NCBI GenBank assembly: GCA_965261535.1
Contig: OZ253469.1
Span: 4,154,001-4,218,000 of the forward strand
DNA: 64,000 nucleotides
Reading direction: 5' to 3'
DNA from: VXNE01 sp965261535
GTDB lineage: Bacteria; Pseudomonadota; Gammaproteobacteria; Pseudomonadales; Azotimanducaceae
A program made the translations under genes and the position numbers. The notes below the pieces were generated by a model. The model was not told where the DNA came from. It saw only the letters and a program-made list of their open reading frames with translations, and made no database searches. Shown in pieces: positions 52,377 to 61,131 of the stretch. Positions within the stretch are counted from its first letter, which is position 1; every line of letters begins with the position of its first letter.

Positions 52377-54554
52377 TCATCGATTCCTGCCCGGTATCAT
52401 CTTGAGGATCGCGCTGGCAGCTTCCAGGATATCTGTCCCCGGCCCGTATATCGCGCGGACGCCGCAGTCGTAGAGAAACCCGTGATCCCGTTCCGGTATT
52501 ACGCCGCCGCAGACGACCACGGGTTCCACGTCGCTCGCTTGAAGCGCCGCGATCAGTTCCGGCAGGAGGGTCTTGTGCGCGCCCGCCAGGGTTGAAACGC
52601 CCACGACATCGACATGGAGTTCGGCCGCTCGCGCCGCCGCTTCGGCGGGCGACAGGAATAGCGGGCTCATTTCCACCTTGAAGCCCAGATCGTTGAATGC
52701 GTTGGAGATGGCCTTGGCGCCCCGGTCGTGGCCGTCCTGGCCGACCTTCACCACAAGGATGCGCGGCCGCCGACCTTCGACGTCGGCGAATTCGCGTATT
52801 TCATCGCCCACGGCGCTGAAACTCTCGTGGTCTCCATAGGCATCGGCATAGACACCGGGCACGAGCGCCACCTTGGCCTGGTGCCGCCCCCACGCGGACT
52901 CCAGGGCGCTGGTTATTTCTCCGACCGTCGCGCGCCGGCTCGCGGCGTCGATGGCTGCCGCCAGCAAGTTGCCGCCGGACTTCGTGCACGATGACAATGC
53001 CGAGAGGGCCGCGTCGACCCCGGCCTGATCGCGCCTCGACTTGACTTCGGCCAGTCGACGGACTTGCGCCGCGCGCACTTCGGAGTTGTCGATCAGGCGT
53101 GCATCGACGACATCGCTCTCTTGGGGCGGGTACTTGTTGACGCCGACGATCACATCCTCGCCGCGCTCGATGCGCGCCTGGCGCCGGGCGGAGGACTCTT
53201 CGATGCGCCGCATGGGCATCCCGGCTGCGATCGCCTTGGTCATGCCCCCGTATTGCTCGACTTCATCGATCAGGTCGCGGGCGGCATCGACCATGTCCTG
53301 CGTCAGCCGCTCGACGAAGTAGCTGCCGCCGAGCGGATCGATCACGCGCGCGATCTGGGATTCGTCCGCGAGAATGGTCTGGGTATTGCGCGCGATGCGG
53401 GCGGAGAACGGCGTCGGCAGCGCGATCGCTTCATCGAAGGAGTTGGTATGCAGGCTCTGGGTGCCGCCGAGGACCCCGGCGAGCGCTTCGATCGTGGTGC
53501 GCACGACATTGTTGTACGGGTCCTGCGCTTGCAGCGAGACGCCGGAGGTCTGGCAATGCATGCGCAGCATGCTGGACGTCGGGTTGCGCGGCTCGAATCG
53601 TTCCATCAACTCCGCCCAGAGGATGCGCGCGGCGCGCAGCTTGGCGATCTCCATGAAGAAATTCATGCCGATGCCGAAGAAAAAGGACAGCCTTGGCGCG
53701 AATGCGTCGATGTCCTGTCCCGCGCCGAGGGCCGCGCGCACATATTCGAGGCCGTCGGCGAGGGTGAACGCCAGTTCTTGGACGGCGTTGGCGCCCGCCT
53801 CCTGCATGTGGTAGCCGGAGATGGAAATCGAATTGAAGCGCGGCATGTGTTCGGCGCAATAGGCGATGATGTCGGCGACGATGCGCATGCTCGCCGCGGG
53901 CGGATAGATGTACGTGTTGCGCACCATGAACTCTTTGAGAATATCGTTCTGGATGGTGCCGGAAAGGCTGCGCCGGGCGACGCCCTGCTCGTCCCCGGCC
54001 ACGATGTAGTTGGCCATGACCGGCAGCACGGCTCCGTTCATGGTCATGGATACCGACATCGCCTCGAGCGGAATGCCGTCGAACAGGATCTTCATATCCT
54101 CCACCGAGTCCACCGCAACGCCCGCCATGCCGACGTCGTCTTTGGCGCGAGGATGGTCGGAGTCGTATCCCCGATGGGTGGCCAGATCGAAGGCGACGGA
54201 CAATCCTTTTTGGCCACTGGCGAGGTTCGCCCGATAGAAGGCGTTGGACGCTTCGGCGGTGGAGAAGCCGGAGTACTGGCGCACCGTCCAGGGCCGATTG
54301 GCGTACATCGTGGCCCGTGGTCCCCGCGCATACGGCGCGATCCCCGGCAGCGAGCGCAAATGGCCGATATCGGCGAGATCCGCCGCAGTGTATAGCGGCT
54401 TGACCGCTATGCCTTCCGGACTTGCCCAGGTCAGTTCGTCGAGTGGTTTGCCGCGCAGTTCCTGCGCCGCCCTGGCCTCCCAGGCGGACTTGTCGTCGGC
54501 TGTGCTGATGGGATTCTCCGCATTTTTCCCTCGGTCGATTATACGGCGCGTCAT
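52377..54554 (-). CDS. Methylmalonyl-CoA mutase, single-chain
   Basis: 725 aa. It rearranges methylmalonyl-CoA to succinyl-CoA with adenosylcobalamin. The TIM-barrel part has 'YANRPWTVRQYSGFSTAEAS', 'VAFDLATHRGYDSDHPRA' and 'SISGYHMQEAGANAVQELAF'. The C-terminal B12 domain has 'VVKVGQDGHDRGAKAISNAF' (cobalt-binding His in DxHxxG). It is the first gene of an operon with mce and the two carboxylase subunits, a complete propionyl-CoA to succinyl-CoA route. The start is the ATG at 54554 (an ATG at 54557 precedes it). The chaperone MeaB is not in the window. Confidence 0.96.
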   Translation of the reverse strand: MTRRIIDRGKNAENPISTADDKSAWEARAAQELRGKPLDELTWASPEGIAVKPLYTAADLADIGHLRSLPGIAPYARGPRATMYANRPWTVRQYSGFSTAEASNAFYRANLASGQKGLSVAFDLATHRGYDSDHPRAKDDVGMAGVAVDSVEDMKILFDGIPLEAMSVSMTMNGAVLPVMANYIVAGDEQGVARRSLSGTIQNDILKEFMVRNTYIYPPAASMRIVADIIAYCAEHMPRFNSISISGYHMQEAGANAVQELAFTLADGLEYVRAALGAGQDIDAFAPRLSFFFGIGMNFFMEIAKLRAARILWAELMERFEPRNPTSSMLRMHCQTSGVSLQAQDPYNNVVRTTIEALAGVLGGTQSLHTNSFDEAIALPTPFSARIARNTQTILADESQIARVIDPLGGSYFVERLTQDMVDAARDLIDEVEQYGGMTKAIAAGMPMRRIEESSARRQARIERGEDVIVGVNKYPPQESDVVDARLIDNSEVRAAQVRRLAEVKSRRDQAGVDAALSALSSCTKSGGNLLAAAIDAASRRATVGEITSALESAWGRHQAKVALVPGVYADAYGDHESFSAVGDEIREFADVEGRRPRILVVKVGQDGHDRGAKAISNAFNDLGFKVEMSPLFLSPAEAAARAAELHVDVVGVSTLAGAHKTLLPELIAALQASDVEPVVVCGGVIPERDHGFLYDCGVRAIYGPGTDILEAASAILKMIPGRNR

Positions 54555-54648
54555 CATCGACCGCTGTCGGGCCCGGAGGCGGCTAACCCGCATATCTCAC
54601 CAAGGGCCGCGATGATCGCGCAGGATTTTGCCCGCGTGCGCGTGCTCG

Positions 54649-54790
54649 GAGCCTTCAGCCGGGGAGCGCGAGGGGGCACCTCTCGCAGGAAGACAGCAGC
54701 GCGAGGGGGCACCCCTCGCAGGAAGACAGCAGCGCGAGGGGGCACCCCTCGCAGGAAGACAGCAGCGCGAGGGGGCACCCCTCGCAGGAA
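54649..54790 (+). repeat. Palindromic repeat array C, upstream of the mutase gene
   Basis: After the shared left flank GAGCCTTCAGCCGGGGA come four tandem 33-bp units (about 54666-54797). Each has the hairpin GCGAGGGGGCACCCCTCGC (first copy with one change) and the linker AGGAAGACAGCA; the last linker diverges. It starts 95 bp upstream of the mutase ATG, in the leader of the operon. The element is the same as in arrays A and B. Confidence 0.92.
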
Positions 54791-55018
54791 AAGAGACGGA
54801 AGCATAGCCACGCCTTATGGTGTAGCGACCATGTGCACGCACGCGGGCAAAAGTGCCCCACGGGCGGCGCCTTCGGCTCCGCCCGTGGCCCGACCCCACC
54901 GTGCGAGGGCGCGGCCAGCGCAGTTTGTATCCCGCGATATTTTCGAAATGTGCGATTAACCTAATGGAACTAAAAAGACATTTGTCTATTCAACAAGCGA
55001 CTTGGTGAGATATGCGGG
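54791..55018. other. Intergenic region with long hairpin and AT-rich stretch
   Basis: No gene is seen. A hairpin at 54858-54888 pairs CCACGGGCGG with CCGCCCGTGG around an inner GCC-TTC-GGC stem-loop. An AT-rich stretch follows (54925-54995), unusual for this genome. It would suit the promoter of the leftward mutase operon, or the end of the antiporter transcript. A -35/-10 pair cannot be fixed from sequence alone. Confidence 0.45.
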
Positions 55019-56707
55019 CTAACCGTGGGGCCGGGGTTCGCCGAGCCACCACACGATGGCGACCACGCACACGGCGCCGGCAGCGAGGCAGATCCACCAG
55101 GGAAGGCCGAATCCGGACGGGATCAGACCCGCGAGGACGGCGATGCCGCCGACGGTCAGCGCGTAGGGAAGTTGCGTTCGGACGTGCTCCAGGTGATCGC
55201 AGGATGTCGCCGCGGATGACAGGATCGTCGTGTCCGAAATCGGCGAGGCGTGGTCGCCCATTACCGCGCCGGCGAGCACGGCCGACACCGAAGCGTAGAG
55301 CAGGTGGTCGGCATCGGTGAGACCTTGCAGCGCCGTGCTGGTCCAGACCAGCGGAACGACCAGGGGCATCAGGATACCCATGGTGCCCCAGCTCGTGCCG
55401 GTGGCGAATGCGGTCACTGCCGCCAGCGCGAATACGACAGTCGGCATGAGCCGCGCATCCACCGCATCGCCGAGTTGGGAGGCCAGGTACTCTGCTGTAT
55501 GCAACTCCGCATTGACACCGGATAGCGACCATGCGAGGACCAGCACGATGACGGCGAACAGCATCGACCTTGCCCCGGCGAACCAGGCATCCACCGTTTC
55601 GCCCAATGACAGAATGCGTTGACCAAAGCTCAGGGCGCCGGCTACGACGACGCCGGTCAACGTCGCCCAGACCAGCGCGGTGTATACGTCTGCCGCGCCG
55701 ATGATTTCGGTCAGTCCCGCATTGCTCCCGGTCTCCCGGACGCCGGTGATGTACAGGCCGCCGAGCATGGCGGCGAGCAGGGCGGCGAACGGCAAATAGG
55801 CGTTCGTGGCGCGAACGGGCTTGTCCGGCTTGGGTTCGGTGTCGGGGTCGTGCTCGAGGGTCTGTGTGGATGCTTCCCCATGTGCGGCCGCGCGTTCGGC
55901 TGTGCGCATCGGTCCGAAGTCCCGACCGGTGATCGCGATGGCGGCGACGAAACACAGGGTCAGCACCGGATAGAAGTTGTAGGCGAGGGAGTGCAGGAAC
56001 ACGCCGTAGGCGCTGGCGTCGATTTCCGGAATTTCGCTGATCGCGGCATCGATGAGGCCGAGTTGCAGGCCGACCCAGGTGCTTATCAGGGCCAGCGTGG
56101 CGACCGGGGCGGCGGTGCAGTCGACGAGATAGGCGAGTTTCGCCCGCGATACCTTAAGCGCGTCGGCGACGGGTCGCATGGTCTTGCCGACGATCAGCGT
56201 ATTCGCGTAGTCGTCGAAGAAGAGCGCGATGCCCATGGCGAAGGTCGCCAACTGACCCCGACGCACGGTACTCGCCCACCCAGTGACCAGTTGCACGATA
56301 CCGTGGACGCCGCCGTTGCGCGAAACGACCCCCACCATGCCGCCGAGCATGAGGGTCGACACGATCAGGGCGGCGTGCCCCGTATCGGCGACCGACGCGA
56401 CCGTGTGTTCGGAAACCGCGTTGAGCATTCCCTGCCAAACGCTGGACGCCGAAGGGCCCGCTATCAGGAACGCGCCGACCCAGACGCCGGCGAACAGCGC
56501 CAGTATGACCTGTCGCAGGGCCGCGGCGAGGACAAACGCGACCAGGGTCGGCAGCACCGCCAGCCAGCCGGGGCCCCCGTCGTAGCCAACGATCGCTGCC
56601 TCCGGCATGTCGAGATTGTCGGCACCCTGCGCAACGGCAGCGGCGAGCAATACGAGCGTCGCCGCGATGGCGAACGCGAACCCCCGCGCAGTTCGAAGCG
56701 CCTTCAC
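55019..56707 (-). CDS. Na+/H+ antiporter of the NhaC type
   Basis: 562 aa, about 12 or more membrane segments. Features are 'LPTLVAFVLAAALRQVILAL', 'MGIALFFDDYANTLIVGKTM', 'KLAYLVDCTAAPVATLALIS', 'FATGTSWGTMGILMPLVVPL' and 'VMGDHASPISDTTILSSAAT', which mark NhaC/arginine-ornithine-antiporter-like carriers. A polar loop at about residues 285-315 is rich in Glu/Asp/Pro. The GTG at 56707 overlaps the stop of the short preceding remnant; the upstream frame to 56887 is not typical. Confidence 0.88.
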   Translation of the reverse strand: MKALRTARGFAFAIAATLVLLAAAVAQGADNLDMPEAAIVGYDGGPGWLAVLPTLVAFVLAAALRQVILALFAGVWVGAFLIAGPSASSVWQGMLNAVSEHTVASVADTGHAALIVSTLMLGGMVGVVSRNGGVHGIVQLVTGWASTVRRGQLATFAMGIALFFDDYANTLIVGKTMRPVADALKVSRAKLAYLVDCTAAPVATLALISTWVGLQLGLIDAAISEIPEIDASAYGVFLHSLAYNFYPVLTLCFVAAIAITGRDFGPMRTAERAAAHGEASTQTLEHDPDTEPKPDKPVRATNAYLPFAALLAAMLGGLYITGVRETGSNAGLTEIIGAADVYTALVWATLTGVVVAGALSFGQRILSLGETVDAWFAGARSMLFAVIVLVLAWSLSGVNAELHTAEYLASQLGDAVDARLMPTVVFALAAVTAFATGTSWGTMGILMPLVVPLVWTSTALQGLTDADHLLYASVSAVLAGAVMGDHASPISDTTILSSAATSCDHLEHVRTQLPYALTVGGIAVLAGLIPSGFGLPWWICLAAGAVCVVAIVWWLGEPRPHG

Positions 56708-56935
56708 TGCGCGACGTCGAACCAGTAGCCGCCTTCCGGCCGCCGTCTGAACTGTCCGGCGGAGGGCGTGGCGAAGTGCGTGGCGCGCACGCCGCCGGTC
56801 ACTTCCATCTCGACGACGCGCGTGATGCGCACCTTGCCGACGTTCCACCCGGTGCCGGTGCCTCGCTCGGTCACATACGTCTTCCACTTAACCTGTGGTC
56901 GTCAGGCTCTCACAATGGTTGCGAAATGCAATCGT
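56704..56935 (-). pseudogene. MBL-fold hydrolase 5' remnant (copy 1)
   Basis: Minus-strand frame: 'VKWKTYVTERGTGTGWNVGK' and 'VRITRVVEMEVTGGVRATHF', then an unrelated-looking end 'RRRPEGGYWFDVAQ' whose stop overlaps the antiporter start. The first part is nearly repeated at 59991-60114. Copy 2 continues into 'RFILPEATRDACLAYPWMSP' and 'HFMDAKGNLIMSIHG', the N-terminus of metallo-beta-lactamase-fold hydrolases. Copy 1 lost that continuation. An alternative is a small 56-aa gene starting at the GTG at 56874. Confidence 0.45.
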
Positions 56936-57055
56936 CTATGGAAGGCGACTCCGGCAAACGCGGGTCGCGGAAGGGATTCGGGCTAGAGTTGAACGTTCTG
57001 AAGCTGCGACATGCCGACCTCGATCTTGTCGAGGTAGCGCATGCCGGCGTTGCGA
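56803..57055 (-). repeat. Duplicated ~250-bp segment, copy 1
   Basis: It closely matches 59991-60253 in the same orientation. It contains the 3' end of a lytic transglycosylase gene (LDKIEVGMSQLQNVQL, stop TAG at 56985-56987) and the 5' end of an MBL-fold hydrolase gene. The best conserved parts are around 56890-56934 and 56988-57040. Copies differ by substitutions and small indels, so the duplication is not recent. The two copies flank the AlbA-type gene at 57497-59524. Confidence 0.85.
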
Positions 57056-57075
57056 GAGAGCGCGCTCGAACTGAT
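56985..57075 (-). pseudogene. Lytic transglycosylase 3' fragment
   Basis: The last about 25 codons ('SRNAGMRYLDKIEVGMSQLQ', 'NVQL') correspond to the C-terminus of the intact transglycosylase at 60182-60874 ('WRNAGTRYLDKIEVGMSQLQ'). Upstream of about 57065 the similarity ends. It is a truncated copy and cannot be functional. Confidence 0.75.
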
Positions 57076-57496
57076 GCCGAGATATGGCTGGAGGCCGAGT
57101 GGCCGCTCATATCGCCGCACGTAGGCCATCTCCTCCCCCAATGTCGGAGACCTACAATGACCGAATCCCGTGGCTCCACGGCCGAAGATCTTGCTCGTGC
57201 GTGCTCAGCGCCGACACCAGCACTCTCGCGTCCTCCGGTCAATCGAGAAGACAGCCAAGTCGTGCTCCATCGGGATCTCGACCACCGGCCCGGCGGGGCG
57301 TCTCGAATCGCGCCGAAGTGCGTTGGAACCGTTCGCCGAGTCGCCACCAAGTCAGGTAAGATGCAACCGCGGTGCAGCACCATGCGCTCTAGATTCGAGC
57401 GCCCGAGCGTGGTGGTAGTGGAACAACTCGTCGAGTCCGGAAAAGCCGTGCACCGGAACGGGATGATGACACTCCCTTAGTCATGACGCCTGGGCC
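57076..57496. other. Intergenic region upstream of the AlbA-type gene
   Basis: No supported gene. Several open frames on both strands lack starts and motifs. The stretch separates the transglycosylase fragment from the divergent AlbA-type gene and should contain that gene's promoter. Its composition is less GC-biased than the core genes. Confidence 0.4.
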
Positions 57497-59524
57497 ATGA
57501 GCGAAATCCTGTCAATCAACCTTGATCGCCTCGTCAACTCGAGATCGGTGGAGTCGACTCGCATTGAGTTCAAGGCCAGTTGGGACCAAACCACCTCCGG
57601 TCCACAGGCGCTCAGGACGATCTGTGCCTTCGCCAATGACTACCAGAATCTGAACGGCGGCTACATCGTTTTCGGCGTAGCGCAGCGAGAGGGTCGCACC
57701 GTACTGCCTCCAGAAGGCCTGACCCCCATGGAAATCGAGCAGGCGCAACGGTGGCTACGCGGCCGGTGTCGGGCTATTCAGCCGCCTCTCGAGCCCGTTC
57801 TGTCGCCAGAGACTCTTGATGGCCAGCAGATTCTGGTTGTGTGGACCCCAGCAAGCCAAAGTCGGCCCCACCGGACGCCGGACGAGGACAACGTCTGGAA
57901 ATACTGGATACGCATTGGCGAGTCAACGGTCGATGCCGAGCGGAGTGGCCGTCTTGAGATGCTCATTGAACAGACCGCTCGTGTCCCTTGGGATGATCGC
58001 GTGGCTTTGGACGCCCGCGTCGAGGATCTCCGTGAAACTAGAGTCCGCGAGTATCTTCGCGACGTCCGCAGCGGACTAATTGACCTGCCAAATGCGCGAG
58101 AACTCTATCGCCGAATGGCGATTTGCTTGCCAGTCAACGACCACGAGGCCCCCCGAAACGTCGGCCTCCTCTTTTTCGCGGACGATCCCACCGTTTGGTT
58201 TGCGGGTGCCAAGATTGAGGTAGTACGCTTCGCGGCTGATCGCGCCGGGCAGGTACAGGATGAACGCGTCTTTCGCGGTCCCCTGGCCGATCAAGTCAGG
58301 GGGTGCCTACGTTACTTCGAGGGACTCTCCCACGCCCACCTCCAGAAGCATCGCGACCGAAACCAGGTGCGCGGCTGGGTCAACTACCCTCAGGTCGCGT
58401 TCCGAGAGGCGCTCGTGAACGCCGTTTACCATCGCGCCTATCGTCAAGACACAGTCGAGCCAACGAAGGTGTTCTTGTATCCTGATCGAGTCGAAATCAT
58501 CAGCTATCCTGGTCCCGTTCCCGGGGTCGAGGCGCATCATCTTGAGCCAGAGGGGCACGTCCCGCCGATTCCAGCGCGGAACCGACGTATCGGGGAGTTC
58601 CTCAAAGAACTTGACCTCGCCGAAGGGAGGTTTACAGGGTTACCGCAAATATTCGACGCAATGCGGCAAAACGGATCTCCGGTACCAAAGTTCGACTTTG
58701 ACCAGCAAAGATCGTATTTCCGAGTAACGCTGCCAGCCCACCCAGAGTACGCTGCGATTTCCGCGCTCCAAGATGCCGCTTACTTACGCACGGTCGGCAG
58801 TATCGACGACGCGTTCAGGCGAATACGAGAGGCTTGGGAAGCGAATCCCACGTCGGCCGTCTTAGCCGCAGAGGTAATCCGAATGCATGTAGAACGGGGT
58901 GATGTTGCCAGCGCTCAAGCTGGGTGGGAGAGATTCCGTCAACTCGGGCCTGACTTCGCTCACGCCCACGTTGCTAACACGCTTGTGGACGCCCTGCTCG
59001 AAGCGGGGGAGGACGGCTTAGCGCGAGAGACGCTAAAGGGCATCGCCGAAGTGCCATCGGCTGCCGTCGCGATTGATACGGCCATTCTAGCCAAACGCCT
59101 TGGAGAGCAACGGACTGCCCACAGGTACTTCGACCGTGCGGGTGAAGCCGTCTTGAGCGACGTTCGGGCACTGCACGAGTTCGCGCAAACAAAGATTCGT
59201 CTAGCGACCGACGCTTATCGCCGACGCGACAGCTCTTGGCGAGAGGTGAACAGACGGCTGCTTGGCGAGGCTCGAGACCAACTTGAGAAGGTCACCTTGA
59301 TGGACGCCCCACCTACCCGCCACGCATGGGCATGGCGCGACTTGGCGCTTGTTCGCCAGCGGCTAGGAGCACCGCGATCCGACGTGATTGCCGCCTATAG
59401 GCGTGCATCTGAGCTACTCCCGAACGAAGATCGCTTCGTCGTGGAACTCGACCAATTTCAAGATCGATCTGAACGCCAACCACCACGTCGTAATGCCAAA
59501 GGCAATCGGAACGATCGGCGCTGA
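57497..59524 (+). CDS. AlbA/Schlafen-type putative DNA- or nucleotide-binding protein with helical repeats
   Basis: 675 aa. The N-terminal AlbA_2 domain (about residues 15-140) has 'ESTRIEFKASWDQTTSGPQA', 'LRTICAFANDYQNLNGGYIV' and 'FGVAQREG'. The middle HATPase-like part has 'VNYPQVAFREALVNAVYHRA' and 'PDRVEIISYPGPVPG'. The C-terminal about 220 residues are TPR-like helices. Proteins of this architecture are frequent in mobile and defence islands, and related Schlafen domains act as nucleases or ATPases in phage defence. Codon use is noticeably less GC-rich than the neighbours, and the gene sits between two copies of a duplicated segment, suggesting acquisition. Confidence 0.85.
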   Translation: MSEILSINLDRLVNSRSVESTRIEFKASWDQTTSGPQALRTICAFANDYQNLNGGYIVFGVAQREGRTVLPPEGLTPMEIEQAQRWLRGRCRAIQPPLEPVLSPETLDGQQILVVWTPASQSRPHRTPDEDNVWKYWIRIGESTVDAERSGRLEMLIEQTARVPWDDRVALDARVEDLRETRVREYLRDVRSGLIDLPNARELYRRMAICLPVNDHEAPRNVGLLFFADDPTVWFAGAKIEVVRFAADRAGQVQDERVFRGPLADQVRGCLRYFEGLSHAHLQKHRDRNQVRGWVNYPQVAFREALVNAVYHRAYRQDTVEPTKVFLYPDRVEIISYPGPVPGVEAHHLEPEGHVPPIPARNRRIGEFLKELDLAEGRFTGLPQIFDAMRQNGSPVPKFDFDQQRSYFRVTLPAHPEYAAISALQDAAYLRTVGSIDDAFRRIREAWEANPTSAVLAAEVIRMHVERGDVASAQAGWERFRQLGPDFAHAHVANTLVDALLEAGEDGLARETLKGIAEVPSAAVAIDTAILAKRLGEQRTAHRYFDRAGEAVLSDVRALHEFAQTKIRLATDAYRRRDSSWREVNRRLLGEARDQLEKVTLMDAPPTRHAWAWRDLALVRQRLGAPRSDVIAAYRRASELLPNEDRFVVELDQFQDRSERQPPRRNAKGNRNDRR

Positions 59525-59821
59525 CGCATTCGCGTCGCCATCCAGCAGGTCAACTGCTGCCCGTAACCTTGCCGTTGACAGCCTCGCACTCGCCATCGAT
59601 TCCGACGAGAGAGAGCGGGCTCAATCACTCTTCCGGACCTGTTACGCATGTGGACCAACGCTACGCCCGAGGTCGTTCGGCGGGTCGAACCCCTGCTGTC
59701 CCTCGTTCCGGGGCTCCCACACGCGCCAGCGCGCCCGTGGACAACGGCACCCGGTGCGCGCGGTAGCGTTTCGTGTGCGTCGCCCGCCCGTCCACACCGC
59801 CGCCTCGAAGTCGAACTCGTC
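59525..59821. other. Stretch without a supported gene
   Basis: About 300 bp between the AlbA-type gene and the second MBL-fold remnant. Short overlapping frames on both strands have neither motif nor ribosome-binding site. It probably contains decayed sequence from whatever event placed the AlbA-type gene here. Confidence 0.4.
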
Positions 59822-60118
59822 CTACATCGTCCGCCGTACTTTCGCCTGCGGCGCCGCCGTCAGCACCCCGAACGGGGCGCCATGGATGCTCATGATCAGG
59901 TTGCCTTTCGCGTCCATGAAGTGTGGAGACATCCATGGGTAGGCGAGACACGCGTCGCGTGTGGCCTCGGGCAATATGAACCGCGAACTCTTCCATCTCG
60001 ACGACGCGCGTGACACGACCCTAGGTTCCATTCGGTGCCGGTGCCTTGCTCGGTCACGTACGTCGTCCACTCAACCTGTGATCGGCAGGCTCTCACAATG
60101 GTTGCGAAATGCAATCGC
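59822..60118 (-). pseudogene. MBL-fold hydrolase 5' remnant (copy 2)
   Basis: Minus-strand pieces: 'VEWTTYVTEQGTGTEWNLG', then a frame change, then 'SSRFILPEATRDACLAYPWM', 'SPHFMDAKGNLIMSIHG', then a stop at 59822-59824. This is the typical N-terminal about 60 residues of metallo-beta-lactamase-fold hydrolases that follow with a zinc-binding HxHxDH region, which is absent here. The gene is truncated and frameshifted. Confidence 0.65.
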
Positions 60119-60253
60119 GCCGGTACCGGTCAATCGGTGACCGTCTGTGTGGAGCCGACTCTGGCGAAGGTGGCTTGGAGGTTAAAGTTGAACGTTCTGG
60201 AGCTGCGACATGCCGACCTCGATCTTGTCGAGGTAGCGCGTGCCAGCGTTGCG
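59991..60253 (-). repeat. Duplicated ~250-bp segment, copy 2
   Basis: Partner of 56803-57055. This copy belongs to the intact transglycosylase gene and the adjoining MBL-fold remnant, so it is probably the original, and copy 1 the duplicate. Both copies have the same orientation and are separated by about 3 kb that includes the AlbA-type gene. Confidence 0.85.
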
Positions 60254-60874
60254 CCAGAGTGCGCTGCCTCGCTTGGATGGACCGAGGTTGTAGGACTTCA
60301 ACGCGCAGAAATGGTCGCGCACCGACGCCGAGAAGTGGCTGTAGCCCGAGTCGCCGCTCGCATCGCCGCACCTTTCATGCAAGCGGCTGAGTATCTGCGC
60401 GCCACAGTAGATGTTCTGTTCCGGATCGTTCAGGTTGCCGCCACAGAACGATTGCCAGTAGTCGCTGCGCACCTGCGCCGGCCCGATCGCACCCATCGAC
60501 GACTGGGCGGCCTTGCGGAAACTGCTCTCGGTGAAGACCAGGCTGGCGAGCAACTCCGGCGGCAAATCCTGCCGGCGCGCGCCTTCGAGAATCCAACCCG
60601 AGAACTCAAGGGCGACAGGCGCGTTGATGCCGAAACCCCGGTGTATTTTTTCAGCGAAAACCGCGCGCTCCGTTTCCCATGTCATGGATGGTCGACTGGG
60701 CGCGGGAATGGCGAAGGGCTGCGGGCCGTATCCGGAAGCGGAGAAATATCCGATGGCTACGACGACCGTGACAACGGGAATGATCGCGGAAAATGCGAAC
60801 ACGACCGACCTGGGAAGTGCCGTGAGCTTTCCGACGATCATCGTCCTGACGCGATCCATCATCTTCAACGTCAA
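60182..60874 (-). CDS. Lytic transglycosylase (SLT domain), membrane-anchored
   Basis: 230 aa. One N-terminal membrane segment ('SVVFAFSAIIPVVTVVVAIG') is followed by a soluble-lytic-transglycosylase fold with the catalytic Glu in 'LVFTESSFRKAAQSSMGAIG', then 'GPAQVRSDYWQSFCGGNLND', 'NIYCGAQILSRLHERCG' and 'ALKSYNLGPS'. It cleaves peptidoglycan glycan strands. The alternative ATG within the first six codons does not affect the fold. Confidence 0.88.
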   Translation of the reverse strand: MTLKMMDRVRTMIVGKLTALPRSVVFAFSAIIPVVTVVVAIGYFSASGYGPQPFAIPAPSRPSMTWETERAVFAEKIHRGFGINAPVALEFSGWILEGARRQDLPPELLASLVFTESSFRKAAQSSMGAIGPAQVRSDYWQSFCGGNLNDPEQNIYCGAQILSRLHERCGDASGDSGYSHFSASVRDHFCALKSYNLGPSKRGSALWRNAGTRYLDKIEVGMSQLQNVQL

Positions 60875-61131
60875 TAGAAAAATGAAGAGATTGTGGAGGA
60901 GGTGGCTATTTTTACTCCATTCTTCAGAAGGTCAAGCCTTTTTTTGCAGCATGTCCGCGCGCCGAAGCCGAGACTCACGTTGCGCGGTGATGTCAAAAGG
61001 CTGGCCGAAGGCTCGCCAAAGGCTTGAAACAGTACGGCGCGCGGGGTTCTTTGGGGCGTTGGCATCGGGCCGGACAACCCGCGCCCATCCGAGGGTTGGA
61101 ACGGTCAAGGCGTGCGGCTATCGCGCCGCGT

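Noticed and set aside
53064..54395. Plus-strand frame of 443 codons over the mutase gene
   Set aside because: Antisense shadow; composition rich in His, Arg and Gly without motifs.
49361..54797. The repeat arrays as a CRISPR
   Set aside because: The intervals between hairpins are near-identical linkers of about 11-14 bases, not unique spacers; no cas genes are present.
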